DNA of 64,000 nt from Chitinophaga lutea (GTDB taxonomy: Bacteria; Bacteroidota; Bacteroidia; Chitinophagales; Chitinophagaceae). Shown piece after piece: positions 27,042 through 36,048 of the stretch (position 1 is the first letter of the stretch; every line of letters begins with the position of its first letter). The translations under genes were made by a program, and so were the position numbers. The DNA lies in NCBI RefSeq assembly GCF_003813775.1, contig NZ_RPDH01000001.1:1488001-1552000 (forward strand), in the 5' to 3' direction. The notes below the pieces were generated by a model. That model saw only the letters and a list, made by a program, of their open reading frames with translations, had not been told where the DNA came from and searched no databases.

Positions 27042-28109
27042 ATGTGGCATAAAACCCCGGTCACCCAATTGCTCAACATCCGGTATCCCATTTTCCAGGG
27101 GCCGTTCGGCGGCGGCTATTCCACGCCCGCATTAACGGCGGCGGTATCCAACGAAGGCGGATTGGGCGGTTACGGCGCGTATACACAAACGCCCGAAGAA
27201 ATCGCCGCGGCCTGCGATGAAATCAAAACGCTCACCGGCCAGCCATTCGCACTCAATCTCTGGGTGAATGATGTGGACGATGCGCGTTACAGCAACGGAG
27301 AATTCAAAGCGCTGGCGACCATCTACAAACCGTATTTCGACGAGCTCGGTATACCCTTGCCCGAACCGCCGGCGCCTGTCACGAGCCAATTCGAACGGCA
27401 AGTGGAAATGGTGTTGCGTATCAAACCTGCAGTTTTCAGTTTTGTATTCGGTATCCCGGGGCAGGGCATCCTCAAGGAATGCAAAAAGCAGGGCATCAAA
27501 ACCGTTGGCGGCGCTACTACCCTGGATGAGGCACTGGCGCTGGAAGAAGCCGGCGTGGATATGATCATCGCCACCGGCTTCGAAGCGGGTGGGCATCGCC
27601 CCTCGTTTTTGCGGAAGGCCGCCAGTTCGCTGACCGGTACTTTTGCACTCATCCCCCAGGTGGCAGACGGTGTAAGCGTTCCCGTTATTGCAGCCGGCGG
27701 CATTGCAGACGGGCGCGGCATTGTAGCGGCCCTCACACTCGGCGCGTCCGCCGTGCAGCTCGGCACTGCGTTCCTCGCCTGTGAAGAATCCGGCGCGCCG
27801 GCGGTACATAAAGCCGCGCTGTTTTCCCAACAGGCCCGGTACACAACTTTAACGGAAGTAGCTACCGGAAGGCTGGGCCGCGGGCTGAACAGCCGCCTTG
27901 CCGAAGAAATGACCGCGCATGCGCCTTTCCCCCTGCATGGCCGTTTTCTCAGCAGCCTGCGTACTGCGGCGCTGGCGCAGGGGAAACACGACCTGGTGAC
28001 TTTCTGGAGCGGACAGGCTGCGCCGCTCATCAAACACCGGCAAGCGGACGAATTGTTCCGTAACCTCGTGGCGCAAACGGAAGATATCCTGGAAAAGCGC
28101 GGCGCATGA
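27042..28109 (+). CDS. nitronate monooxygenase-like FMN oxidoreductase
   Basis: 355 residues from ATG 27042. TIM-barrel 2-nitropropane dioxygenase family: YPIFQGPFGGG at the start, IATGFEAGGHRPSF with the catalytic His, and AAGGIADGRGIVAALTLGASAVQLGTAFL for FMN phosphate binding. It should oxidise nitronates (for example propionate-3-nitronate) or act as an NAD(P)H:FMN enoyl-type reductase; the two groups cannot be separated by eye. A single-gene unit with its own promoter. Confidence 0.88.
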   Translation: MWHKTPVTQLLNIRYPIFQGPFGGGYSTPALTAAVSNEGGLGGYGAYTQTPEEIAAACDEIKTLTGQPFALNLWVNDVDDARYSNGEFKALATIYKPYFDELGIPLPEPPAPVTSQFERQVEMVLRIKPAVFSFVFGIPGQGILKECKKQGIKTVGGATTLDEALALEEAGVDMIIATGFEAGGHRPSFLRKAASSLTGTFALIPQVADGVSVPVIAAGGIADGRGIVAALTLGASAVQLGTAFLACEESGAPAVHKAALFSQQARYTTLTEVATGRLGRGLNSRLAEEMTAHAPFPLHGRFLSSLRTAALAQGKHDLVTFWSGQAAPLIKHRQADELFRNLVAQTEDILEKRGA

Positions 28110-28189
28110 CCGTTCGCTGAAAGCCGGCTTCACAGACTGTCCGCGCAACATCCGTATGGCAGCGAAGATCCCTTGCATGGAGCACCCGC

Positions 28190-29068
28190 TTACCGCAGCA
28201 CTTTCACCAGCGCCGCCAGTTCCTGTTCCATCAGTCCCGCTGCTTTCGCTTTTTTGAACAGCGGATTGGCATAATCCGGAAACGCCGTGTTGATGCCGGC
28301 CGAATAGGCGTGTTGGCTGATACGCTCCACCGCTTCCACCGAAATCCGCATCGGGCTTTCCGTGATCGAATAGTCGCCGGCATTGATCACATTCGCTTCG
28401 TGGCGGATGAAATCACCGAAAGTAGGCATGATGCCGCCGACAATGTTCCCGAACGTATCGACGGGCACATGCTCCGATTCCATGATGCGCACGCCGTGGA
28501 AAAATCCCAGCATGGTGCCATATATGCTCGACAGGGTGGCCAGATCCATGGCAGAAGCCGCGGCAACCTGCTCGCCGAGATATGAAATGTTCCCTCCGAA
28601 AATCCGCAGCACCGGCTCCGCCTGCGCATAAGCCGTTTCGTTGCCGGATACGAGGATAGGCGTATCCGGGCGGCCCATCTGTGAAGGCGCGGCCTGGATG
28701 CCGCCGTCGATGTAACGGGCGCCGATTGTGTTGGCCCATTGTTCGGCGTCGCGCGCCTCCTGTGGATGGCCGGTGGTCAGCTGGATGATTACGCGGTCTT
28801 TGAGCGCGGCTTCCGTTACGGTGTTTCGCAGGATCTCGTTCGCCGCCGCGTAATCGTACACGCAGATCACCACTACCGGGCTGGCGCCGATGGCGGTGGC
28901 CGCATCAGGCGCCAGTATCGCGCCGTCTTTCACCAGTTCCGCCGCTTTCTCCGGCGTGCGGTTCCACACCGTCACCTTGTACCCCCCCTGCAGCAGCAGG
29001 CGTGCCAGCGTTACGCCCATCATGCCTAAACCTATTACCGTTGCTGATTTTGAATTGTTCGTGTTCAT
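28190..29068 (-). CDS. NAD(P)-dependent beta-hydroxyacid dehydrogenase / imine reductase-like
   Basis: 292 residues from ATG 29068. N-terminal Rossmann domain with VIGLGMMGVTLA and VTVWNRTPEKAAEL (the Asn-Arg-Thr loop binds NADP). The all-helical C-terminal domain resembles the imine-reductase branch (DLATLSSIYGTMLGFFHG). It lacks the Lys of true hydroxyacid dehydrogenases at the usual place, as imine reductases do. The divergent HxlR gene probably controls it: the intergenic region is 144 bases and HxlR genes usually regulate the neighbouring oxidoreductase. Confidence 0.82.
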   Translation of the reverse strand: MNTNNSKSATVIGLGMMGVTLARLLLQGGYKVTVWNRTPEKAAELVKDGAILAPDAATAIGASPVVVICVYDYAAANEILRNTVTEAALKDRVIIQLTTGHPQEARDAEQWANTIGARYIDGGIQAAPSQMGRPDTPILVSGNETAYAQAEPVLRIFGGNISYLGEQVAAASAMDLATLSSIYGTMLGFFHGVRIMESEHVPVDTFGNIVGGIMPTFGDFIRHEANVINAGDYSITESPMRISVEAVERISQHAYSAGINTAFPDYANPLFKKAKAAGLMEQELAALVKVLR

Positions 29069-29212
29069 GTCTGATTTGTTTTGATGACGCAAACATCCGA
29101 ACATTCAGCACCCCGGTCAATAAGGGAAAAAAGATTCAGCAGGGACAAATTTATCCCTGCACCCCGCCTGAAAACAGGCGATGGCGTATCTTTAACGTAA
29201 ATATCGAGGCGT

Positions 29213-29584
29213 ATGTACGAGAAGAAAATTCCTGAAAACCTGGATTGCGGCGTGAGTGTGGCCATTAAAGTGCTGGGCGGCAAATGGAAAGCCTGTATCA
29301 TCGAGAGCATCCACCGCGGCGTGCAACGGCCCAGCGAACTGCACCGCGAAATCACTACCGCCGTGCCCCGCGTGATCAATATGCAGCTCAACGAACTGGA
29401 AGCCCTCGGTGTGCTCGGTAAAAAAGTGTACCCCGGCCTGCCGTTGAAAGTCGAATACTTTTTAACGCCGCTCGGGTTGAGCATTATGCCCGTGATTGAG
29501 GCGATGGACCGCTGGGGCAATGAAAACCGCGACTACGTGGTGAAAATGAGCGACGCCATGCTCTCGGAGCAGGAAGACTTTTGA
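29213..29584 (+). CDS. HxlR-family transcriptional regulator
   Basis: 123 residues, a single winged-helix HxlR domain: AIKVLGGKWKACIIESI, RPSELHREITTAVPRVINMQLNELE, then the wing (KVEYFLTPLG). A Cys at position 12 sits where redox- or aldehyde-sensing members have theirs (HypR/QorR), so thiol sensing is possible. It is divergent from the imine-reductase-like gene, its likely target. A TATCTTTA sequence about 25 bases upstream is one base from the -7 consensus. Confidence 0.9.
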   Translation: MYEKKIPENLDCGVSVAIKVLGGKWKACIIESIHRGVQRPSELHREITTAVPRVINMQLNELEALGVLGKKVYPGLPLKVEYFLTPLGLSIMPVIEAMDRWGNENRDYVVKMSDAMLSEQEDF

Positions 29585-29624
29585 TATTCCGGTATCGCCG
29601 CCGCAACGTTGTTGCTGCGGCATC

Positions 29625-32129
29625 ATGAAACAACAGCGCATGCAAATCCCTCCCGGCCTCACAGACGAACAGGTCATCGAATCCCGCCTCCGGCACGGCA
29701 CCAACGAGTTGCAGTCCAAAGAAGAGAGCGGCCTGTTTTCCGCGATCAGACAAACCGCCACAGAACCCATGTTCCTGCTGCTGGTAGCGGCCGGCGCGGT
29801 TTATTTCATGCTTGGCGAAATTAGCGAGGGCATTTTTATGGCCGCCGCCATCGTTCTGGTGTCGGCCATTTCCGTGTACCAGGACTCCAGGAGCCGCAAC
29901 GCACTGCAGGCGCTCAAAAAACTCAACCAGCCTTCGGCCCGCGTGATCCGCAACGGCCGCGAGCTGCAGATACCCACCGCCGATATTGTGCCCGGCGATT
30001 TGATGGTGGTGGAGGAAGGCGAACAGGTACCCGCTGATGCGCGAATCCTGCGGGCGGTAGACCTGTCCCTGAATGAATCCATCCTCACCGGTGAGGCCTT
30101 CGCCGTTCGCAAGAATGGCGGCGACGTACTTTACCAGGGCACCGCCGTGACCAGCGGCATGGCCTGGTGCGAGGTGACCGCCACCGGAAACGGTACCGAG
30201 CTGGGCAAGATCGGTAAATCGATGGAGCAGATCAAAGTGGAGAAGTCGCCCCTCCAAAAACAGATCGGCCGTTTCGTCACCAAAATGGCGGTTGCCGGCG
30301 CAGGCGTATTCCTCCTGGTTTGGGGCATCAACTTTTATCATTCCGGCAATGTGCTCGACAGCCTGCTGAAGGGCCTGACCCTGGCCATGTCCATCCTCCC
30401 CGAAGAGATCCCCGTCGCCTTCACCACCTTTATGGCCATCGGCGCATGGCGGCTGATGCAGATGGGCATTATCGTCAAACAGACGCAGACGGTGGAAACA
30501 CTCGGCAGCGCCAGTGTGATCTGCACAGACAAAACCGGCACCATTACGGAAAACCGGATGGAGCTCGCCGCGCTGTACGCACACGCCGGCAGGCAGGTGT
30601 ATGATGCCGGCAACTGGCACCAGGCGTCCGCACAGGAAGTCATTACCGTGGCCATGTGGGCCAGCGAAACGCAACCGTTCGACCCCATGGAAACCGCCCT
30701 GCATAAAGCGTACGGACAAACGGCTCCAACCGATCTGCGGCCCGCGTTCCATATGGTGCACGAATACCCGCTGGGAGGCAAACCGCCGATGATGACCCAT
30801 GTGTTCGCCAATGCGGCGGGCGAACGCATCATTGCCGCCAAAGGTGCGCCGGAGGCTATCCTCGCTTGCTGCGGCCTGCGGGAAGAGGAGGCCGCCGGCG
30901 TACGTGCGCAAACGGAAGCGCTGGCGGGGAAGGGCTACCGCGTTCTGGGTGTGGCCCGCAGTACTTTTGAAGGCGCAGCATACCCTGCGGAACAGCAATC
31001 GCTGCCCTTTGTTTTCATTGGCCTCGTGGCTTTCTACGACCCGCCGAAACACAATATCGGCAGTGTATTCGCCAGTTTCGACGAGGCCGGCATCCGGACG
31101 AAAATCATTACGGGCGACAATACCGCCACCACCGTTTCGATTGCCCGGCAGGCCGGCTTCAAAGGCGGCGAACGGGCCATCACCGGCGATGAAATTGCCA
31201 ACATGCAAGCCGGGGAACTGGAGGAAGCGGTGAAGGAAGTGAATATCTTCACCCGTATGTTCCCGGCCGCCAAACTCCGCATCATCAATGCCCTGAAAGC
31301 CGACCGGCAGGTGGTGGCCATGACGGGCGACGGCGTGAACGACGGTCCCGCCCTCAAAGCCGCGCACATTGGCATCGCCATGGGGCATAAAGGCACCGAG
31401 ATCGCCAAAAAGGCCGCCTCGCTGGTGTTAACCGACGACGACCTTTCCAAAATGGTGGACGCCATCGCCATGGGCCGCAAAATCTACGCAAACCTGAAAA
31501 AGGCCATCCAGTACATCGTATCCATCCATATTCCCATCATACTCACCGTAACCCTGCCCCTGTTGCTCGGCTGGATATACCCGAACATTTTTACACCCGT
31601 GCATGTGATCTTCCTGGAACTGATCATGGGCCCCACCTGTTCCATCGTGTACGAAAACGAACCCATGGAACAAAACACCATGCAGCAACCGCCGAGGCCG
31701 GCCACCGTTACATTCCTGAACTGGCGCGAACTCAGCACCAGCATCCTCCAGGGCCTGATGATCACGGCCGGCACGCTGTGTATGTATCAATACGCCGTAC
31801 ATAGCGGGCTTGACGAGGACCTGACCCGCACGCTGGTGTTTGTAACGCTGATGAGCGCCAACGTTCTGCTGACGCTCGTGAACCGCTCGTTCTTCTATTC
31901 GGTGCTCCACACATTCCGTTACCACAACCGGCTTCTGCGTTTCGTACTGCTGGTGTCCGTGCTGTTAACGGCGGCGACCATTTACATTCCTCCCTTCGCA
32001 GCATTTTTTCAGTTCCGCCAACCAGCCGTTCAACAGTTGCTCCTCGCCACCGGAGCCGGCGTACTTTCCGTGATCTGGATGGAGGCATGGAAATGGGTGC
32101 GGCGGGCCTCCGACCGGCCACGTAAATAA
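29625..32129 (+). CDS. cation-transporting P-type ATPase, P2-like
   Basis: 834 residues. A cation-ATPase N-domain (about 10-60), membrane helices, an actuator domain with ILTGEAFAV, the M4 motif SILPEEIPVAF, DKTGTITENRM with the phospho-Asp at 302, a KGAPEAIL nucleotide-binding motif, and GDGVNDGPALKAA. This is the Ca2+/Na+-like P2 architecture. The transported ion cannot be named; the LPEEIPV signature differs from classical SERCA (IPEGLP). The usual TGES reads TGEA, with the catalytic Glu kept. It follows the HxlR gene by 40 bases on the same strand. ATG 29640 is an alternative start. Confidence 0.88.
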   Translation: MKQQRMQIPPGLTDEQVIESRLRHGTNELQSKEESGLFSAIRQTATEPMFLLLVAAGAVYFMLGEISEGIFMAAAIVLVSAISVYQDSRSRNALQALKKLNQPSARVIRNGRELQIPTADIVPGDLMVVEEGEQVPADARILRAVDLSLNESILTGEAFAVRKNGGDVLYQGTAVTSGMAWCEVTATGNGTELGKIGKSMEQIKVEKSPLQKQIGRFVTKMAVAGAGVFLLVWGINFYHSGNVLDSLLKGLTLAMSILPEEIPVAFTTFMAIGAWRLMQMGIIVKQTQTVETLGSASVICTDKTGTITENRMELAALYAHAGRQVYDAGNWHQASAQEVITVAMWASETQPFDPMETALHKAYGQTAPTDLRPAFHMVHEYPLGGKPPMMTHVFANAAGERIIAAKGAPEAILACCGLREEEAAGVRAQTEALAGKGYRVLGVARSTFEGAAYPAEQQSLPFVFIGLVAFYDPPKHNIGSVFASFDEAGIRTKIITGDNTATTVSIARQAGFKGGERAITGDEIANMQAGELEEAVKEVNIFTRMFPAAKLRIINALKADRQVVAMTGDGVNDGPALKAAHIGIAMGHKGTEIAKKAASLVLTDDDLSKMVDAIAMGRKIYANLKKAIQYIVSIHIPIILTVTLPLLLGWIYPNIFTPVHVIFLELIMGPTCSIVYENEPMEQNTMQQPPRPATVTFLNWRELSTSILQGLMITAGTLCMYQYAVHSGLDEDLTRTLVFVTLMSANVLLTLVNRSFFYSVLHTFRYHNRLLRFVLLVSVLLTAATIYIPPFAAFFQFRQPAVQQLLLATGAGVLSVIWMEAWKWVRRASDRPRK

Positions 32130-32163
32130 CTTCGTTTTATCAGTTCTTTTTAGTTACTTGTAT

Positions 32164-32177
32164 TGCAAACGATTGCA
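32164..32177 (+). promoter_or_regulatory. LacI-type operator-like palindrome
   Basis: TGCAAACGATTGCA has TGCAA/TTGCA arms around a central CG, the form of LacI/GalR-family operators. It lies 15 bases before the GH28 start codon, where binding would block expression. No LacI-family gene is in the window. Confidence 0.5.
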
Positions 32178-32192
32178 TTACAAATTCCACAT

Positions 32193-33866
32193 ATGAAAAA
32201 CGAACACATTTCCCGCCGTAACTGGCTGGGCGTCATTACCACCGCGGGCGTGGGCGCAGGCCTCACCGCCACCGGCAAAGCCTTCGGCGCCGGGCACATC
32301 ACCGCCACCCCGGCAGATGAAGTGAAGGTTTACAACATCAACGACTTCGGCGCCAAAGGCGACGGCAAAACCCTCAACACAAAAGCCATTCAATCGGCCA
32401 TCGACGCCTGCAGCCTGGCGAAGGGCGGCATCGTGATGATCCCCGCGGGTGAATTCTTATCGGGCACGCTCGAACTGAAATCGCATGTAACGCTGCACCT
32501 TTCCGCCGGCGGCAAATTGCTGGGAAGTCCCAAACGGGAGGACTATACCGCGGGCAAGGGCGTGCCGTCCGGTAACGGCAACATCGTATTCCTTTATGCG
32601 GTGGAGGCCGACAACCTCACCATTGAAGGCAACGGCACCATCGACGGCAACGGGCTGGCCTTCTACAACGGCAAAGGCGACAACACCGGGCCGGGGCAAA
32701 ACGGTGTGGGCGGCAACTTCGACCGGCCGCACCTGATGATCTTTTACCGGTGCAACAACCTCCACCTGCGCAATGCCTTCCTGACCGCCAGCGCCTACCA
32801 TTGTGTGCGCATCCTGCATTGCAACCAGGTGCACATCGACGGTATCCGGATTTATAACCGCGTGAATAAAAACAACGACGGTTTCCATTTCAACGATTGC
32901 AAATATGTGCACATCGTGAACTGCGACGTGCAGTGCCAGGACGATGCCTGCGCACTGTTCGGCAGCAACCAGTTCGTGACCGTCACCAATTGCAGCTTCA
33001 GCACCCGCTGGTCGATTTTCCGGTTCGGGGGTGGCGCTTCGCAGAACATCGCCGTGTCCAACTGCCTGATCTACGACACGTACGGCTGCCCCATCAAAAT
33101 CAGTGCGGGCAGGGCCTCCATCGAAAACTTCACATTCTCCAACATCGTGATGCGGAATGTGACCGGGCCCATCGGCATCGGCTTCAGCGGGGTCAGCAAC
33201 AATAACAACAGCGCCAGCGCTTCCATCACCAAACCTTTTATCCGCAACCTCGTGTTCAACGGCATCAGGGCAACCGTGCTCAAATTGCCCGTCCCTCACC
33301 CTGATATTCATTTCGACCTGCACACCTGGGAAGGGGAAAAAAATTCCTGCATCACGCTGAACGCCATGGGAGATTATTATCTCGAAAACATCAGCTTTAC
33401 GGACGTGCACGTGAAATACGCAGGCGGAGGTACGAAGGAACAGGCGGGGAAGGAAGTGCCGCATGTAGCGGCGGAATATTTCGGCGTGTGGGATAAACTG
33501 CCCGGCGGCCCGCCTGCCTATGGCCTGTATGCCAGGAATGTAAAAGGGCTCACCCTTCAGAACGTCCGTTTTGAGTACGAAGAAACCGATGCACGCCCGG
33601 CCATCGTCTTTGACAATGTGCAGGATGCCGCCATCAACGGCTTCAGCGCGGACGGCACGCCCGGTACGCCGCTGCTGCGCTTCATCGGGTCGAAAGACGT
33701 GCTGCTGAGCGCCTGCCGCGTACTGACGCCGGCCGGTCCGTTCCTCCAGGTAGAAGGCGCGGCCAGCGCGGATATCATGATCGACGGCGGCGATATCCGG
33801 AAAGCCGGCCAACCGGTGGCGTTATTGAAAGGCGCGGAGAAATCATCCGTGGTGGTGCGGTCGTGA
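32193..33866 (+). CDS. secreted GH28-like (polygalacturonase-family) beta-helix protein
   Basis: 557 residues from ATG 32193. The N-terminus has a twin-arginine signal (SRRNWLGVITTAGVGAG). The rest is a parallel beta-helix: it opens with YNINDFGAKGDGKTLNT and has pectin-lyase repeats, including NNDGFHFNDCKYVHI and QCQDDACALFG (GH28 NxD and DD acids) and PIKISAG (the RIK-like motif). The usual catalytic-site His (G-H-G) is replaced by FRFGGG, so the enzyme may have a different mechanism or substrate, such as rhamnogalacturonan or another polyuronide. The LacI-like operator at 32164 suggests sugar-induced control. Confidence 0.85.
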   Translation: MKNEHISRRNWLGVITTAGVGAGLTATGKAFGAGHITATPADEVKVYNINDFGAKGDGKTLNTKAIQSAIDACSLAKGGIVMIPAGEFLSGTLELKSHVTLHLSAGGKLLGSPKREDYTAGKGVPSGNGNIVFLYAVEADNLTIEGNGTIDGNGLAFYNGKGDNTGPGQNGVGGNFDRPHLMIFYRCNNLHLRNAFLTASAYHCVRILHCNQVHIDGIRIYNRVNKNNDGFHFNDCKYVHIVNCDVQCQDDACALFGSNQFVTVTNCSFSTRWSIFRFGGGASQNIAVSNCLIYDTYGCPIKISAGRASIENFTFSNIVMRNVTGPIGIGFSGVSNNNNSASASITKPFIRNLVFNGIRATVLKLPVPHPDIHFDLHTWEGEKNSCITLNAMGDYYLENISFTDVHVKYAGGGTKEQAGKEVPHVAAEYFGVWDKLPGGPPAYGLYARNVKGLTLQNVRFEYEETDARPAIVFDNVQDAAINGFSADGTPGTPLLRFIGSKDVLLSACRVLTPAGPFLQVEGAASADIMIDGGDIRKAGQPVALLKGAEKSSVVVRS

Positions 33867-33900
33867 GACTTTATCCATCCTCGGGAATGAATCCCGATAA

Positions 33901-33936
33901 AAAAAACGGTGCGCCTGATGAAGCGCACCGTTTTTT
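33901..33936. terminator. strong bidirectional terminator
   Basis: A 14-bp perfect stem, AAAAAACGGTGCGC (33901-33914) with GCGCACCGTTTTTT (33923-33936), and an 8-base loop. It serves both the GH28 gene and the convergent lipoprotein gene. Confidence 0.9.
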
Positions 33937-33950
33937 ATTTTCTCCTGAAA

Positions 33951-35969
33951 TTATCGTTTTACGGAAGTACCCGTTGCATCCAGCAGCGCCTGCACCTGCT
34001 CTTTGATGTAATCGTTCTGCATGAACCTGTACAGGTTTTTACCGGGGCAGCTGGTTTGGCTGGAATGATCTTTATGCGATGCAATCGTTTCGTACGAAAT
34101 ACCGTACTTCCGGCATGCGTAGGCGACAGTATTGATCAGCGCATCCAGTTGCCGCGGGTCTACCTGCTGCTCTTCGAAATTACCGAGGCAGGTGATCAGC
34201 AGATGGCCCGCCGGGTTGTATTCCGTGGCGGTTTCACCGACCGTGAACACATCACGCCCTTCGAACACCGTGCCGTCCGGCGCAATCAGGAAATGATAGG
34301 GAATATCGGCCCAGTTGCGGTCTTTCCCCATGCCCCATACCTGCACGTTTTTGATGTGCTGCGCGGCGATTTTGGTGGAGTCGAAGCGGGTGCCTTCATG
34401 ATGAATCGTTATCCTGACGGGTTGATGTTTCGCAAAGGGTTTCGGGGGATTGGCATTCCAGCCTGCGCGCGGCACAATGGGCACGTCTACCGCTTTACCC
34501 AGCCAGGCGCTTTCGTTGCCCGTGCGGCCTACTGCGGTTACCCCGGCCACGGCGAGGCGTTGTTTCCCGTTCACGGCCGGCACCACGATCGTTCGTTCGC
34601 TGCCAACCGGCATTTTGTAGGACCACTGCGTTCCGTACCGCAAATACACCACCCAGCGGAACACTTCTTCCGTCCGCGGATGTTCCCATCGAATGCGCAT
34701 GCTGTCGCCCGCCGCTTCGATGGCGAATGATGGCTGCGCCGGCGCAACGGTATTCAGCCAGGGACTTGCCGGCACCAGTGCGGGTGTTTTGTAAGGGCCA
34801 TCCAGCAAAGCTTTCGCCATGTTGGGATTATCCGCCACGGAACCGATGTGCCAGTGCACCACTCCCATATCGTCCGGCATCATGCCGCGGGTGATCATGA
34901 TCTTGCTCACGGTTTCGTGCACGTTGAGGCGGGAGCTGTCTTTTCCCACGCTGATGCCCGGCCACAGGTGCCGCTGCATTTTGTTCTCTTCTTTCCACCA
35001 GCCCAGCAGCACGGGAAAACTGAGCGCCACCCGGTCGATGGGCCAGTACAACTGCGGCGAATAATAGTCTATCCAGCCTTTGTTCAGCCACAGGCGGGCA
35101 TCGGCATATAATTCGTCGTGCTGGTCGAAGCCCGCGCTGATGGCAGGCGGAAAACCCGGGCGGTAAATGCCGAAGGGGCTGAGACCGAACTTCACATGTT
35201 TTTTGGTCGCTTTGATATCGCCATACACGCGCTGGATGAACTGGTTCACGGCATCACGGCGCCAGTCGGCGCGGGAAAGTTTGCCGCCTGCTTTTTTGTA
35301 TGCGGCCCAGCTGTCGTTATCCGGGAAATCCGCATCGCCGTTGTAGGACGGATACGGATAAAAATAATCGTCGAAATGCACACCGTCGATGTCGTATCTT
35401 TTCACGATATCGTTCACCACCGCAGCGCCATGGTCCTGCGTCGCTTTCTTCGCAGGATCGAACCACCAGTAGCCTTCCTTGAGATGCACCACGTCGGCGG
35501 GCATCCTTTTGACCACCGAACTGTCCGACACTTCGCCGCCCGCCACATGATGGGCGCGGTAGGGGTTGAGCCACACGTGCAACTCCAGTCCCCGACGGTG
35601 CGCTTCTTCCACCCAGAACGCCAGCGGATCATAGTATGGCGACGGCGCCTGTCCCTGTTTGCCCGTGAGGTAATACGACCACGGCTCGAGGCTGCTTTGG
35701 TACAGGGCGTCCGCCTGCGGCCGTACCTGGAAAATAACGGCATTGAAATTGTGCTCCCGGAGGAAGTCGAGCAGGCGGACAGCTTCTGCCTGCTGCTCCG
35801 CGGTAGAGAGGCCGGGGCGCGAAGGCCAGTTGATATTGGCGACGGTGGCCACCCAGGCCGCCCTGAATTCCGCAGGGGCTTTGGGGCGTGGAGGGGTGCT
35901 GACAGTCTGCCGGGCCGGCGTACAGGCCGCGGCCAGCAGTATCGCTGCAGCGAAGAACAACTTTTGCAT
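33951..35969 (-). CDS. lipoprotein fusing a GHL10 glycosidase to an Amidase_2 domain
   Basis: 672 residues from ATG 35969; the frame runs on to 36488 but overlaps the divergent gene. Lipobox ILLAAAC puts the lipid on Cys16. Residues about 30-370 are a GHL10 (DUF187) TIM barrel: EFRAAWVATVANINWPS, VIFQVRPQADALY, GVHFDDYFYPYP, and YYSPQLYWP. A beta-sandwich linker follows (about 390-485), then an N-acetylmuramoyl-L-alanine amidase / PGRP-like domain (about 500-650) with zinc ligands in ITIHHEGT and SHKDHSSQTSCPGK. GHL10 members such as E. coli DigH cut denuded peptidoglycan glycans, so the protein could strip stem peptides and then cleave the glycan. Either domain might alternatively be regulatory. 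Confidence 0.88.
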   Translation of the reverse strand: MQKLFFAAAILLAAACTPARQTVSTPPRPKAPAEFRAAWVATVANINWPSRPGLSTAEQQAEAVRLLDFLREHNFNAVIFQVRPQADALYQSSLEPWSYYLTGKQGQAPSPYYDPLAFWVEEAHRRGLELHVWLNPYRAHHVAGGEVSDSSVVKRMPADVVHLKEGYWWFDPAKKATQDHGAAVVNDIVKRYDIDGVHFDDYFYPYPSYNGDADFPDNDSWAAYKKAGGKLSRADWRRDAVNQFIQRVYGDIKATKKHVKFGLSPFGIYRPGFPPAISAGFDQHDELYADARLWLNKGWIDYYSPQLYWPIDRVALSFPVLLGWWKEENKMQRHLWPGISVGKDSSRLNVHETVSKIMITRGMMPDDMGVVHWHIGSVADNPNMAKALLDGPYKTPALVPASPWLNTVAPAQPSFAIEAAGDSMRIRWEHPRTEEVFRWVVYLRYGTQWSYKMPVGSERTIVVPAVNGKQRLAVAGVTAVGRTGNESAWLGKAVDVPIVPRAGWNANPPKPFAKHQPVRITIHHEGTRFDSTKIAAQHIKNVQVWGMGKDRNWADIPYHFLIAPDGTVFEGRDVFTVGETATEYNPAGHLLITCLGNFEEQQVDPRQLDALINTVAYACRKYGISYETIASHKDHSSQTSCPGKNLYRFMQNDYIKEQVQALLDATGTSVKR

Positions 35970-36048
35970 GTTTAAAAATACACAACAGTTCGCAGGATTT
36001 AAACAATGCACCGTACCACTTGTTATCTGAACTTTGTAAATCTGCCGG

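Noticed and set aside
29484..31388. 634-codon open frame on the minus strand across the P-type ATPase
   Set aside because: It is antisense to a gene with all P-type ATPase motifs, has a His/Gly/Arg-rich composition and no recognisable domain.
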